Below, one piece after another: positions 13,037-24,079 of a stretch of 64,000 bases of DNA. The notes beneath the pieces are model-generated. The model did no database searches, had not been told where the DNA came from, and saw only the letters and a list, made by a program, of their open reading frames with translations. The stretch is from Rostratula benghalensis (taxonomy: Eukaryota > Chordata > Aves > Charadriiformes > Rostratulidae), in assembly GCA_013399305.1 (NCBI GenBank), contig VXAI01000160.1, positions 1,497,253 to 1,561,252 of the forward strand. Direction: 5' to 3'. Every line of letters begins with the position of its first letter. The first letter of the stretch is position 1. The translations under genes and the position numbers were made by a program.

Positions 13037-14088
13037 CAAATGGCTGGCTGATCCAGTTGTAGAACTTATGCTCAGCTATACAGGCAGCCCCTAAGAAATT
13101 GTTACAAGGTTGTGTTACAGCACTTCTAAAAAGAGGGAAGGATGCTCCAGAGCCAAACCCCATCAAACCGATGTCTTTAATATATCATTTTAAAGATAAA
13201 GTACTGAAGTAATTTATAAACTGTCTGTCACCAGTGGCTGAACACCACCTTCTCTCCAAGCAAGCTGAATTACACTTGAGAAAGTATGTCCTGGCTGAGC
13301 ACTGAACATAATTCAACTTGCTGAAGTTGGGTTTGAAAGTGATATGGGCACAGATGCAGTGTTCAAAGGCCAATCAGCTGTGTCTGACACCATATACCAC
13401 CAGATGCTTTTAGACAAAATACAGTACATGAGAGAAAATCAATGCATAGTATGACTGATACAATTTCTATCTAAAAAAGAACAAAATTCTCCATAATCAA
13501 CAATGATTTCTGTGTTGAACTCTGTAAAAAGCAAAGCCAATAGTGAAGACTACATTGTGACCTACCACAAGTGAATGTGCTTGAGTCTGTATTAGTCACC
13601 ATCTACATGGACAACCAAAAATCCATTCTCAAAGCAGAAGTTTTATTCCTCCAAGGAATGTTTGTAGCCTTGCCCAGACTAAGGGCTTCACTTGAGTCTA
13701 AGCCAGATTTATGTCCATGCTCCTCAGGTTCTCAGATTACACTACCAAAACCAAATTACACGCCAATCTGTCTAAACAGTGAGACTCTTTTTTTTTTTTT
13801 TTTTTTTTCCCCTGAAATCACAAGTCCAGTAAACCTGATGTTATTTGGAACAGGGTATAATTTGCCCACTGTTGTAATTCTGTTTATTTTGGGCAAATGT
13901 AGAAAAGAAAAAATATAAGGTTCCTGCCCAGAATACTATACTGAAGAAGCTCATACATTCTAAATGGAGGCTAACCCAGGAACACCACAAACAACTACAT
14001 TTGCCCTCTCTAGAGGCTTAATATAAAAACAAGAAGGGGTCATTCATGCAAATGAGGTAGTGTTAAGAGAAAGTTGCTGGTAAATTAC
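13037..14088. other. Non-coding stretch, no gene seen
   Basis: No recognised gene or repeat family apart from the 21-base T run at 13788-13808. Confidence 0.6.
13788..13808 (+). repeat. Poly(T) run, 21 T
   Basis: Homopolymer followed by CCCC. No associated element seen. Confidence 0.9.
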
Positions 14089-14307
14089 TTAAGCCTTAGA
14101 GTAGCTGAATGGAACAAACTGCCTGGGCTTTCTGGGATCACCCCACTGAAAACCACAAGCACTGTTGTGAATAAAGTGGAAACCATCCTCCACGGAGAAG
14201 GCTGAGGTACTGACTGCTGGTGCATGCTGCAGCTGTTGGCCAGCTGCTCTAAGATTTCCAACTACAATGGAACCATTTAATAAATCATCAAGGTTTCTGC
14301 CTCCCAT
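14089..14307 (-). other. Unrecognised 72-codon frame, minus strand
   Basis: The frame starts with ATG at 14307 (MGGRNLDDLLNGS...) and ends ...RQFVPFSYSKA before a stop. Its composition is more protein-like than most frames here. On the minus strand it is preceded by a long T-rich tract (the complement of the A run at 14338-14355, then CTTCTTCTCC). That tract could act as a polypyrimidine tract for an acceptor such as GGAGGCAG just inside the frame. No family is recognised and there is no matching splice donor evidence. Chance is the leading explanation. Confidence 0.12.
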
Positions 14308-14337
14308 TCAATTTGTTTAGCAAAAAAGGAGAAGAAG

Positions 14338-14355
14338 AAAAAAAAAAAAAAAAAA
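14338..14355 (+). repeat. Poly(A) run, 18 A
   Basis: Homopolymer preceded by a GAAGAAGAA purine stretch. Confidence 0.9.
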
Positions 14356-15447
14356 GAGCACTGGCTTTTTCAAATCTTACTTGAGAGCTCAAGAGTAGAC
14401 TGACCAGTCTGGAGATGTTTGAGTTATGTTCAGAAACTGTTGGCGCAAAAGATTCACATTAATATAATACGTAGACATGCCCACATGGGAAACCACCGAC
14501 CAAAAAATATCTTAATATACTGTGGATGGTAGCTTTTCTTTTCTGTGGCAAAACTCATAACATGCAAATGATTTTGGAAAAACACAGTGACCCTAGAAGG
14601 ACATGGGAGAAAACAGAAGATCCTTGGTGCTCAGAAATTTTATCTTAAAGTGTATTATTCCTAAATTCCCTTGTGTTACAGCATTTTAGTCAATTTGCAT
14701 GCTCCATATTCCAAGTAAAAAGTATGGAAAGATTTCCCAGACAAGTTCATATAGATCATATATATATCAGTATAGATCTCTACCAGTTTTATGTATTTTA
14801 TATTAAAATTTGATACTACAAAATCAAATCAGATGTTACATTCCTTTCATTTGTTTTTACCTTTTCTATCCTGAAGATTGCTAGCAGCATTAGATTTACA
14901 GAGGGTACTTTCAATGCATAGTGTTCTGCAAAATGTTTATTACAGCAGTTTGAAAAAGGTCTAATGAAGAGCAATCCACAATATTAGAAGTTGTACAGGG
15001 CCAGATTAGATGCTGTGTAACCCCTTCACAAAGGGCAGAGCAACAAATAATGGGACAAATAGTTGATAGTGAGATCAAAGAGGGAAGGAAGCTCTGCAGT
15101 GAAAGGTATGAAGTGGGAGCATCATTTAGCAAAGAACATATCAAATAATAAGTTCCTTAAATAACAGGGAATAGTTCATCCAGAACTGGAGAGGAAATGA
15201 GGAGCCAGGTGAAATTAAAGAATCAGAAAGACTATCAGCATGGAAACTGAAGTAACCAAAGATGGTACTTTGGCAGCATGTTACAGAAAAAAAGTAAGTT
15301 GAAATAACTTGCAAATTTATCAGATGTGATTTCACTTTTTCTCTATTTTTCTCCATTTAGCAACTCACCCTCTGCATCCCATATACCAGCTGATTTTACA
15401 GTCCTTGATAAAGCCGAGCTTGTACCTGAAAAACTTCTTGGCTTCAA
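14356..15447. other. Non-coding stretch, no gene seen
   Basis: No gene or repeat family recognised between the A run and the LTR that starts near 15448. Confidence 0.6.
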
Positions 15448-15630
15448 TAGTGGGTTAACCAGTCAACCAACCTCCCACCCAGATGTTCACCCATTCCCAC
15501 CACCTCAATGAGATTAGAGTAGAGAAAAAGAAAACCAGGAATAAAAATGCTTGTAGACTGAGATAAAGACATGGAGATTTCTTACTAATTACCATCACAG
15601 GCAAAACAGACTTGCTTTGGGAAAAAATAG

Positions 15631-15636
15631 TTTATT
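15631..15636 (-). promoter_or_regulatory. LTR polyadenylation signal AATAAA
   Basis: TTTATT on the plus strand is AATAAA in the sense of the minus-strand LTR. It sits roughly 190 bp before the LTR's 3' end, at the same place as in the related bird LTRs as I remember them. Inferred from position; transcription is not shown. Confidence 0.5.
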
Positions 15637-15929
15637 GCCAGTCAAAATGGATTTGGGCGCTGAGAAACAAATAAATAAGTGGGGAAAAAAATGTAAAGCA
15701 ACAGCTTTCTTCGTCCGTTTCCCAGGCTCAACCTCACTCCTCTACTCCCGTCTTCTTTACCCATGTCATGTGGAGGAAGGGGAGGGGGGGGAGGCTGTGG
15801 AAAATGAGGGCTATGGATCAGTACATAACAGTTTGTCTCTGTCACTCCTTCATGTTCACATTTTTCCCCTGCTCTAGCATGGACTCTCTATGGGGCCCCT
15901 GTCCTTCATAATATATTCACTGGTTGCAC

Positions 15930-15965
15930 CATGGAGAAGCATGGTGAGAAGCATGGAGAAGCATG
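15930..15965. repeat. Tandem GAGAAGCATG repeats inside the LTR
   Basis: Three near-identical units of GAGAAGCATG (the first with an extra GT) lie within the LTR. Related LTRs carry subrepeats built around CCAGCGTGGG-like motifs in this part. This short array may be a decayed, re-expanded remnant of those. Confidence 0.75.
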
Positions 15966-16700
15966 CACTCTGCCTGCTCCTCCAACCTTAGCATTTCCTC
16001 TGCTGTTTCTCCCTCTTAGATAATTTCTGTATTTTTCCTCTGCCTCTCCAACATTTTTGTTGTTTCTTAAATATGTTTTCCCACAGGGTGACAACAGCCT
16101 GCCTGCTGGGCTTAGCTGTGTCTTGCCATGGATCCATTGGAGCTGCCTGGCACCAGCTGCATATGGCACAAGGCAGCCTTTTGTCTCTTATCACAGAAAC
16201 CACCCCTGTAACCTCCATGGCTGATGACTGGCCACCTACACGTGATATGGCTTTACACTGTGGTATAATGCTGCTGCTCCCATTGGAGGCACAGAAATCT
16301 GGAGGACTGAAATAGTATTTTATGAGTTTTTGTTATGTGAAGTGTGTGTGACATTATCTGTTTTTGTGAAGGGAAGACTTACAATCAGACCTTATAGTTG
16401 AGAAAGAAAATAAATTCTATGTTAATGAGCGTCCAGGCTGATGAAGGATCATTTAACCCTTGCTTACAGTTAAACTACAGTAAAAAGTTGAAAATATTCA
16501 AAATTGAGAAATTCAGATTTCTCAGTTGCATGAGAAATTGTGATACCTCACATGCAGGGCATCAGCAGAATATCAAGACATTGGAAATAAATCAAAACTC
16601 TCATACTATACATTAACAGAAACATTACAAATTACAGGGCTAGACAAAATCTGACAAGAGTTTTCCATGCTTTTGCAAACTACAGGGTCAGAGGTAGAAA

Positions 16701-16742
16701 ATTCACACCTGTGAATAACCATTTCACACTTGTGATTAATCA
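16701..16742 (+). repeat. 21-bp imperfect tandem duplication
   Basis: The two units are 16701-16721 and 16722-16742, both built on TTCACAC(C/T)TGTGA. The first unit contains the palindrome TTCACACCTGTGAA, with a CACCTG E-box core. Confidence 0.8.
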
Positions 16743-16784
16743 TTTATTGGTTTCAAGTTGCACAGTACTGATGTAGGAGAGATT

Positions 16785-16809
16785 TTGGTGTTCCCTTGAG
16801 GAACACCAA
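16785..16809. repeat. Perfect hairpin, 10-bp arms
   Basis: TTGGTGTTCC at 16785-16794 pairs exactly with GGAACACCAA at 16800-16809 across a 5-base loop. There is no T run after it and no gene nearby, so no terminator or RNA function is claimed. Confidence 0.9.
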
Positions 16810-17083
16810 GGTTAGGATCTTCCTTAGATGGTTGAGGATGTTGTTGTGGAAATACTTAATACCAATCCAGTATTATAAATATAAATAATAAAAGAATAAT
16901 AGCACATTATTTGTTTTTTTGAGTAAAAACATGTTCCTCATGAAGGTGCGTTAAACAAAAAACAAGCCTTAGGCTCCAACTTTTTATGGGTAATTAATGT
17001 ATTAATGTAAGTAAACCCAAACTCCTTTTACTATAATTCCTGAATATGTGCAGTTTGGGCCTTTACTTAAAAAGTTCATAATA

Positions 17084-17102
17084 CATGACATGATATGTCA
17101 TG
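17084..17102. repeat. Perfect palindrome, 8-bp arms
   Basis: CATGACAT (17084-17091) and ATGTCATG (17095-17102) are reverse complements separated by GAT. Confidence 0.9.
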
Positions 17103-17259
17103 CAATCACTTTGTAAATATTAAGCTCTTGATGGAAAATAAGTTTTTTGTTACTAATTCAATTTACCTTGTATATCCAACAGCACTCAACTAGATCTGTC
17201 TTGCCTACTTGTAGGTTTATCACAGAATTATCAAAATGAAGAGCACTGTTTCTTTAAGC

Positions 17260-17274
17260 TTTTTTTTTTTTTTT
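17260..17274 (+). repeat. Poly(T) run, 15 T
   Basis: Homopolymer followed by C and an A8 run. Confidence 0.85.
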
Positions 17275-18943
17275 CAAAAAAAAGTGGAGAGGTTAGAAGA
17301 CTGTAAACAACAGTCATGCAGTCTGACTGAGAGCTGAGTCACATTCAGAAGACGTTCTTTTTGTTAATTTTCTTTATTTTCTGTCTGTAACTAGAGCTAA
17401 AGGCTATGTTTCTAACTTGGATAACATGGATAGATGGATGAATATGGGATAGCCTCATAGTTTAACTGATCCTTTCATCTGTTGTTTCTGCTTCCTGTTG
17501 GATAGGGAAGGATGTTTCTTCTGAGAACTTTCTAGAAGTTTGGAATTAGGATAAATACCTCCTTTTCTCACAAGTCTTTGAGGAAATGATATCACATGAG
17601 GGGTCTTTCATTGATTTCACTTGATACCTGAAAATAGATTGCAAATAATGGCATTCTGGGCATTAGCAACAGGGAATGTAAATTCTTGGTTGGCTTAGTT
17701 CTCTAAGTTTCTTAGAAGTCAGGATAGCTGTGCACAGACAGAAAAACTGCTACTGAACAGTCTGGCAAGCAGACGTGGATAGAAGGCAAAGTATAATGGG
17801 GTGGTGTTTGCTGGTAGCATAGTTATTATGTGTAATACCCTACTCAGAGTGAAGCATTCTTGCACAGGAAAGCTGCAGTGATTCATATGTGGTTGTGAAT
17901 GAGTTTCTAATAATGCACACAAATTCTCAGGAGTTTGCAAAGGAATTCTGGCATTGTTCATTAATAAAAACCAACACATTCCCTGTACTCCCTGCCTAGC
18001 ACAAACAAAAACTGATTTTACCATTATTAATAGAAACCATAATGAAATTACTTATTTGGGGTGGGTAGCAGAAGTAGTAACACAATAAAGCACAGGAAAA
18101 TATAGATGAGCATTGAGCTAGGAGACTAATTTTAACAAAATAATGAATTGCATTTCTCACAGGAAAGAAAAAAAAAAAAAGGAAACCAACACTGGAAACG
18201 TGTTAATTAGAGCTGGCCAAAAAATCAGGGCTTCCCTGCTTTGCATGATTTATACATTTGGCTTCTGCATGATTTATATATTTATTTTTAGACCAACCCC
18301 TTTAAAACACGAGTAATTTGAAGGAAAATTAATGTAGAAACATCAAAGCTTTGTTGTTTCTAAACAAAGAGTTTGGGATCCCAGAACTCTTCAAGGAGAC
18401 TGACATTCTTGTCAATCACCAGTGAATATTTTACAGGAATATTAATTTTGCTAGCTGGCAGTTCTCCCAAGCTTCCAACACCCTTACCATATGGACTGTC
18501 CTATAGGTACAGATCACTACAAGTGAGATGCCTTTACCCTGAAACGTAACTTCAAAACAGGAAATTTGGGAATTCTGGAAACCTTGGCTGAGATGCTGGG
18601 AACCAAGCCACTGTTACAGCCCAGAGTTACAGGGTTTTCAGTCTCTTTTCTGCACAGCAGGAAACCTGACTTGAATGTCCACTCCAGTGCTTCTGATTTT
18701 GGGTCTCTGACACTTGCTGGAAAGATAGGTGGTCTGCCAGAGAAGTGGAGTTGTGAAACTATGACAGTTGCAATACTGAAGGACAGGAATACAGCTATTC
18801 CACTTTTCAGGAAGAGCCATGCACCAGATTCCCAGGTCAAGGACAGTTTCCACCTTATAAATGGGATTTTATTTTGTAATTTTTGTGGTAACAACCTTTC
18901 TCCCTTTTTCTCCTTCACTGGTGCATTCACAGGAAAAAAAGAA

Positions 18944-19463
18944 AAATCATAAAACCATAGAATATGGTCTCCCTGGAGCCTTCTCTTCTCCAACCTGAAC
19001 AATCCAAACCCCCTCAGTCTTTGTCCATAGGAGAGCTGTTCCAGACCTCTGATAATTTTCATGACCTTCTTCGAAACTTGTTCCAACAGGTCCATGTCTT
19101 TGCTGTGCTGAGGACCCTAGAGCTGGATGCAGTACACCAGGCAGGGTCTCGAGAGAATCACCCCAATCCACCTGCTGGCCACACTCCTTTTGATGCAGAC
19201 CAGGATACAGTTAGCCACCCGGGCTGCAAAAAAATGTTGTTGGCTCATGTCCAATTTTTCATCTACCAATATCCCCAAGTCCTTCTCCACAGGGCTGCTC
19301 TCAATACATTCACCTCCCAGTCTGTACTGATACATGTGACTGCTCTGACTCAGGTGCAAGACCCCTCACTTGGCCTTGTTGAATTTCTTGAGGTTGAGAT
19401 TGGTCCACTTCCCAAGCCTGACAAGTTCTGTCTATACAGCAGCCCTACCCTCAAGCGGATCAC
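18944..19463 (-). mobile_element. CR1 LINE fragment: end of ORF2 with internal deletion
   Basis: On the minus strand this encodes the C-terminal part of the CR1 ORF2 protein in broken frames. KDLGILVDEKLDMSQQ and CIKRSVASR come first, then after a frameshift MDLLEQVSKK, IIRGLEQLSY, GLFRLEKRRLQGD. These are hallmarks of the classic avian CR1 ORF2 end, downstream of the reverse-transcriptase domain. At the left edge, AATCATAAAACCATAGAAT resembles the CR1 terminal octamer repeat. It abuts the ORF2 region directly, so about 250 bp of the usual 3' end (the part seen in the copies at 48 and 51.5 kb) is missing. It is 5'-truncated near 19463. Dead element. Confidence 0.92.
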
Positions 19464-21960
19464 TTATATATACATAATTATTCACATTGAGTACAACTTT
19501 TATGGCACAAAAAATTATTTAGTAGACCAGTAAGGATTTCCATGAGGACCCTCTTTGTCCATAGTTTTGTTAAAACATGATTATCAGTTTCTCCTTTAGC
19601 ATGCTACTATTTCTTCAGTGTGATGGACTTTTTCTATACTATCACGTAAGACACACAAGACTGTGCTTTGTTTGCCGAGACTCAAACCATGTTCATCACC
19701 CAGTTCCAAGTACAATGTTGTTTTCAGTTTCTGTGTCTGAACATGAGGTGACATCCCTTAAGACAAATTTTTAAAAATCATTGGTGGTCCCATATGACTA
19801 CTGTGAATTTGATTCCCTAGGTCTACTTGGTGGTGCTTTCCTTGTCACCATGAAAAAACTTTAGCTAACATCCTGGGCCACAGTGGTGGCTAATCACTGG
19901 CTATACTTTGGGCATTTCAATCATGTGAAATGACTGTACATTGCTTTGGTGGCTTCCACATAAGGAGAACGTAACACTTTCCTATGAATTATGCTTTTAT
20001 TGAACTGTATTCTGTTATTCCTGGATGTCCAAGACCTGCACTATTATCTTGAAAATACTCTGTTTTGGTGCTGGAAAATCTGAAGCTGTCAACAGAGTAG
20101 AATTAGACAGAGCACATGTGTAAATCTAAATAATCCTTCAGAGATTTCAAATGATCTCCAGTATAAACACCCCACATATTGTCAAATCTCTTGGACTAGT
20201 GACAGGCCAGTGGAAAGAGCAGGTTGGCAGTATAGCTAGTCAGAAGTTTTCCAGTGAAGCAAATGCTGATTTGTTTATCCTAAAAGGCTTTGTTTGAGGC
20301 CGAGTTGGAACTAACATATGTCAATAACATAAATTAAGGTATGACCTCACCTTTTCTTCAGTGACATTCTGTGTGATTTTCAGCTGATTTCAGAATAATT
20401 TATTGCCAAATATTTTGCAGTGATGTCTGGGTTTCCTCTAAAATAGAAATTGCTGATATGCAGACAAATATGTTAACTTGCCAAAACCCCTCACTATTTC
20501 TTTCATTTATCCTGCAGAAACAAATAAGATTTATTGACCTATCTTTCTCTGCATAATGCTTGGGGCAGGACACTACTATTGACAAAAAAGTTGAAAATTA
20601 TGTCAGACTTGTTTGTCTATTATGTACCAAGTAACATTCATGATCTAACTGCATTGGAACTTTTCAAAATTATATGAGAGATATTTAAAGAGAAGAGGAA
20701 TATTGTATCATCAGCTAATAATAACTGATTCTGGCCAATTAGGCTGGAAGTGATTTAATGTTCTAAGCCAATAGAACTTAACTATAGCATATAATAATAA
20801 TAATACTAATAATAATAATTGTAAGATGAAACATGTTTTTGAGCAGGTAAGTACTCATACATCTAATTCAACTGGTTGGGCAGATTATTCATATTGCTTC
20901 CCACTTTTCTACTTGCTGACAAGCAACAGGCGTACCTGGTTACTTTGAAACTACTGCTATATGGACAGATTGCCATTCAATTCTAGAGAAATTCTGGTGT
21001 CATAGCATGTCTGTAGCATTTTTAAGCTTTTCATGTAGGAAGAAAGCAAGTGCTTTATATTTGTCTGTCTTTGAAGAGAAAATGCCAGAAAGGTGACGAT
21101 GCTCCCGCTGTTAAAATCTAATGCAACGTCATAGACTCTTCTTTATATGTACATGGTCCCAGGGGCTTACAAGCATGAACATGAATGAATTTGCTCAACC
21201 CTTGACTCATGGGGTAAATCTATCCAGAGACATCAGACCACTAAAACGAAACTGCAGGAGCAAAAGGTCTACCGGGTCACTGCAGCAGTTCAAAGCGTGC
21301 TGGTGCCAGTCCCAGTACATTTGCACCAAACCCAGAAATTACACAGAATAATCTTAGTATTTTCACTTGCAAATTCTCAGTGATTTAAATTAGTTATAGA
21401 ACAGACGCTCTCTTAAAGCTTTTTCTTGTGAGCTTGTCCCAGGTGCCTGATTGTAGTCATCAAACATACCATACTAAGTATTTATATAAATATATCATAA
21501 AATAATCAAATACGATGAGCTATTCCCTTTGTTCCTTTATGTTGATACACTTTTCACAAAATATTTAATATGCTTCTGAAAATGATGATGCCAGTGATAA
21601 AGCTAGTTTGCAGTTTCATAGATAATTTATGGAAGTTATGAAAAATAAACCAAATTGTCATAACAACATGACAATGTGAACATTCATGTTTACATAGTGT
21701 CCACATACAATACAAATACTGAATATTAATATGAAATGAGAATTTATAAAATTTGGAATAAACATAATGCAGAAAAAATAACAACTTGATGCAATCTCTG
21801 GTTATAATGCAACCTATAAACAGATTTTACTTTATGAATGGCTTTGACATTTCCCTTAATGTGTATTGTTTTACATCTTTAGCCACAAATCTCGGTAAAT
21901 GTAAATTAGATCATATCTATCCTGTTTCTCCTTTTGGATAAATAGTCACTCTACTCTAAT
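19464..21960. other. Non-coding stretch, no gene seen
   Basis: No gene or repeat family recognised. A consensus-like splice donor (GAGCAG followed by GTAAGTAC) occurs at about 20841-20853. The sequence before it is the (ATA)n repeat and no acceptor or frame supports an exon. Confidence 0.65.
20789..20820 (+). repeat. (ATA)n / (AAT)n microsatellite
   Basis: About ten ATA-type units with one interruption (ATACTA). Confidence 0.85.
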
Positions 21961-21962
21961 TC

Positions 21963-21988
21963 AAGAGAAGAGAAGAGAAGAGAAGAAA
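21963..21988 (+). repeat. (AAGAG)n microsatellite
   Basis: Five units of AAGAG form a purine-only strand. Confidence 0.9.
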
Positions 21989-24056
21989 GTCCACAGACAG
22001 CATTTTAAATATACTTGGCACATATTTATCCCAAGGGGTCCTAGTAGCAAAAGCTATCTGGATCAGGTTCGGCCACTTCTGTTCTCAGAAGGTAGCAATT
22101 TGTTTGTTCAGTAATTCTGTTGGATTGCAGCAAACTGACACTCGGTAATTTGCATAAATATAGGTGTTTATTGCTGCTTTGAGATAATCTGAGACATTCT
22201 CCTGGGTCAGGCAGATGGTATGTAGGACCTGTGGGAGACACACAACTTTATGATGGGTCTCTAGAGCAGCAGCTATGGCCAGGCAGGACACATTTGGGTG
22301 TCTCAAATGACACTTGACACTTGGAGGCAACCAGATCACATCTATATTGATAGCCAGTAATATATCTCTTCTGAGGCCAGTCTTTGCACAGGATCATTGC
22401 CTCAAAGTGACAACAGAGGACAGAGTGTTTGTCTGTTATTTGCTTGTTCTGATGGCATCTTCTCTGTAGTTCACTGATATGTGGAGAAACCGAAGGAATC
22501 ATGAGTCTTGTGCCTTTGTACCATGCTAATACCCTGAGAGTATTACAGTTATAATTATAATACTTGAACTGTGTTGATTTCAGTAGTCTATTAATTACAC
22601 TGCTAGCAACTGGGAATGAAGCCTGAGGTTTTCATTTTCCTAGCAGCTCCAAAGCCCACTTCTTCTACTACCTTTTCCCGAGCGATGCCCTTAGGCATGC
22701 TGAACTGCAAGTTTAAGTAACAAATCAGAGATGATACAGGCCACTGGTTGCCTGTATGCATCACTAAATTTGAAGCTTTAGCTCAAAACATAACCATTGT
22801 CCAGCTGAACAAGAGTACTAGCTAACAGACCATAGTTCCTCCTCAAAGGTTGGAGAGAAGCTAAATCTCACATCTGTTCATGGCAGAATTGTTCTTAGGT
22901 GTCTTCATCTCTCATTCTCTTCATTGACTCTGTAGGGACCCCAGAAAGTTATCATCCCAAAGTTAGATAACCCAAAAATATTTTTTAAATTTAAATGAGA
23001 TAAAAGTAGGCCTTAATGACTTAGTTTTGCCATTATATTGATCTATTAATGTTACTTAAGTACAGTACTGTTACCTCATTAAGGGTTACTTAAGTGTATA
23101 AAAGTGAAGATGTGAAGTACTGTTTAAGAGGCTAGGCTTTTTTATTGTTACTACCAGGAATGTGAATGACTGAATTTTTGAGATATAAATATTTTAGCTG
23201 GATCTTGTAACCTGTGTCTTCTAAGGCTTTTTCATAACTTGGTTGATAAATTAATCATATCTTACCATGGCTGAGGGTATAATAAACATAAGTGCATTGT
23301 GTAATATTAAAACTGAAGGCAGTATTTAAATACTGCCAACCTCCAAAAATATTGTAGAGGAAAAAAATTACCAAATTCAGTTATATGGCAAAAGGTGCGC
23401 TGCTACATCCTTCTGTACTAGCAAAGGAGACAGTACTGAAATTTGATACCACTGTTGGACTCCTTCCTTTCAGGATACCCACTATGCTTTTTTCCAGGGA
23501 CAAACACTATGCAACTCGGCTCAAAGGGAGAATTAAATTTCTATGCCTGAATTTTATCTTGCTTTTAGCCTAAACAGTGCTGCTTTTCACAGCTTATTTT
23601 TACTTTTATCATTCATCGTGTAAAATAGTATTAGGGTTGGGTTTTTTTATTTTTTTTATAAATATTTTCTGTGGCATGCACTATTTATGTCTATTTTAGA
23701 AAGCCTGGTCATAAATGTGCACAATTAAGCTTCCTTCTAATTTGCAGAGGCTTTATAAAGGCCAAAAAAGTTTCAGGTGCAAATCATACTGTATGCAGCA
23801 GTCTTGGCTTATTTCTTGGCAAGTATGAGCAGATCCATGGTAATCAATTCAAAAGGTATTAGAGCCATTATTGGTTGTAATTATCATGACACCTGAGTCC
23901 AGACTTGTGAAATAATTATTAAAGGCATCACCAGTGTGCAAAGGTTTTGTTAATCATTGATTTTATATCAGGAAGGGTTTAATGGGTTTTGTGACTCTTA
24001 ATATGTAGCTGAGAGTCTGTTTCACTTACAGAAACTTTAAAAATACTTATTAAAAT

Positions 24057-24079
24057 NAAAAAAAAAAAAAAAAAAAAAA
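24057..24079 (+). repeat. Ambiguous base followed by 22-A run
   Basis: A single N precedes 22 A. The N most likely reflects uncertain homopolymer length or a consensus disagreement in the assembly. Confidence 0.9.

Larger units (their letters stand above)
15448..16257 (-). mobile_element. Decayed endogenous-retrovirus LTR (solo or 3' LTR)
   Basis: Read on the minus strand this matches, along its length, an LTR type common in bird genomes. Landmarks on the plus strand are: the LTR terminus near TAGTGGGTTAACC (15448), ACATGGAGATTTCTTACTAA, ATCACAGGCAAAACAGACTT, TTTATTGCCA (an AATAAA signal on the minus strand, 15631-15636), CCCAGGCTCAACCTCACTCC, TTCCCCTGCTCTAGCATGGA, TTCTTAAATATGTTTTCCCA and CAGAAACCACCCCTGTAACC. 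The other terminus is placed near TTTACA at 16257. No primer-binding site follows the 3' end at 15447, so it is a solo LTR or a 3' LTR. No clear target-site duplication is visible. Heavy CpG loss and indels suggest age. The identification rests on memory of the family; its formal name is not assigned. Confidence 0.75.
16258..18943. other. Non-coding stretch, no gene seen
   Basis: No gene or repeat family recognised. The stretch contains a 21-bp tandem pair, two short perfect hairpins (listed separately) and homopolymers at 17260-17274 and 18168-18180. Confidence 0.65.

Noticed and set aside
16785..16809. Hairpin as a bacterial-type terminator
   Set aside because: No T run follows and the window is vertebrate DNA.
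18517..19095. A 192-codon minus-strand open frame
   Set aside because: Only its first 45 or so residues are CR1 ORF2; the remainder is unrelated flanking DNA read through. Annotated as part of CR1 instead.
18964..19533. A 189-codon plus-strand open frame
   Set aside because: It is the antisense of the CR1 ORF2 region.
20841..20853. Consensus splice donor GCAG/GTAAGTAC as an exon end
   Set aside because: The sequence before it is an (ATA)n repeat with no acceptor or frame.
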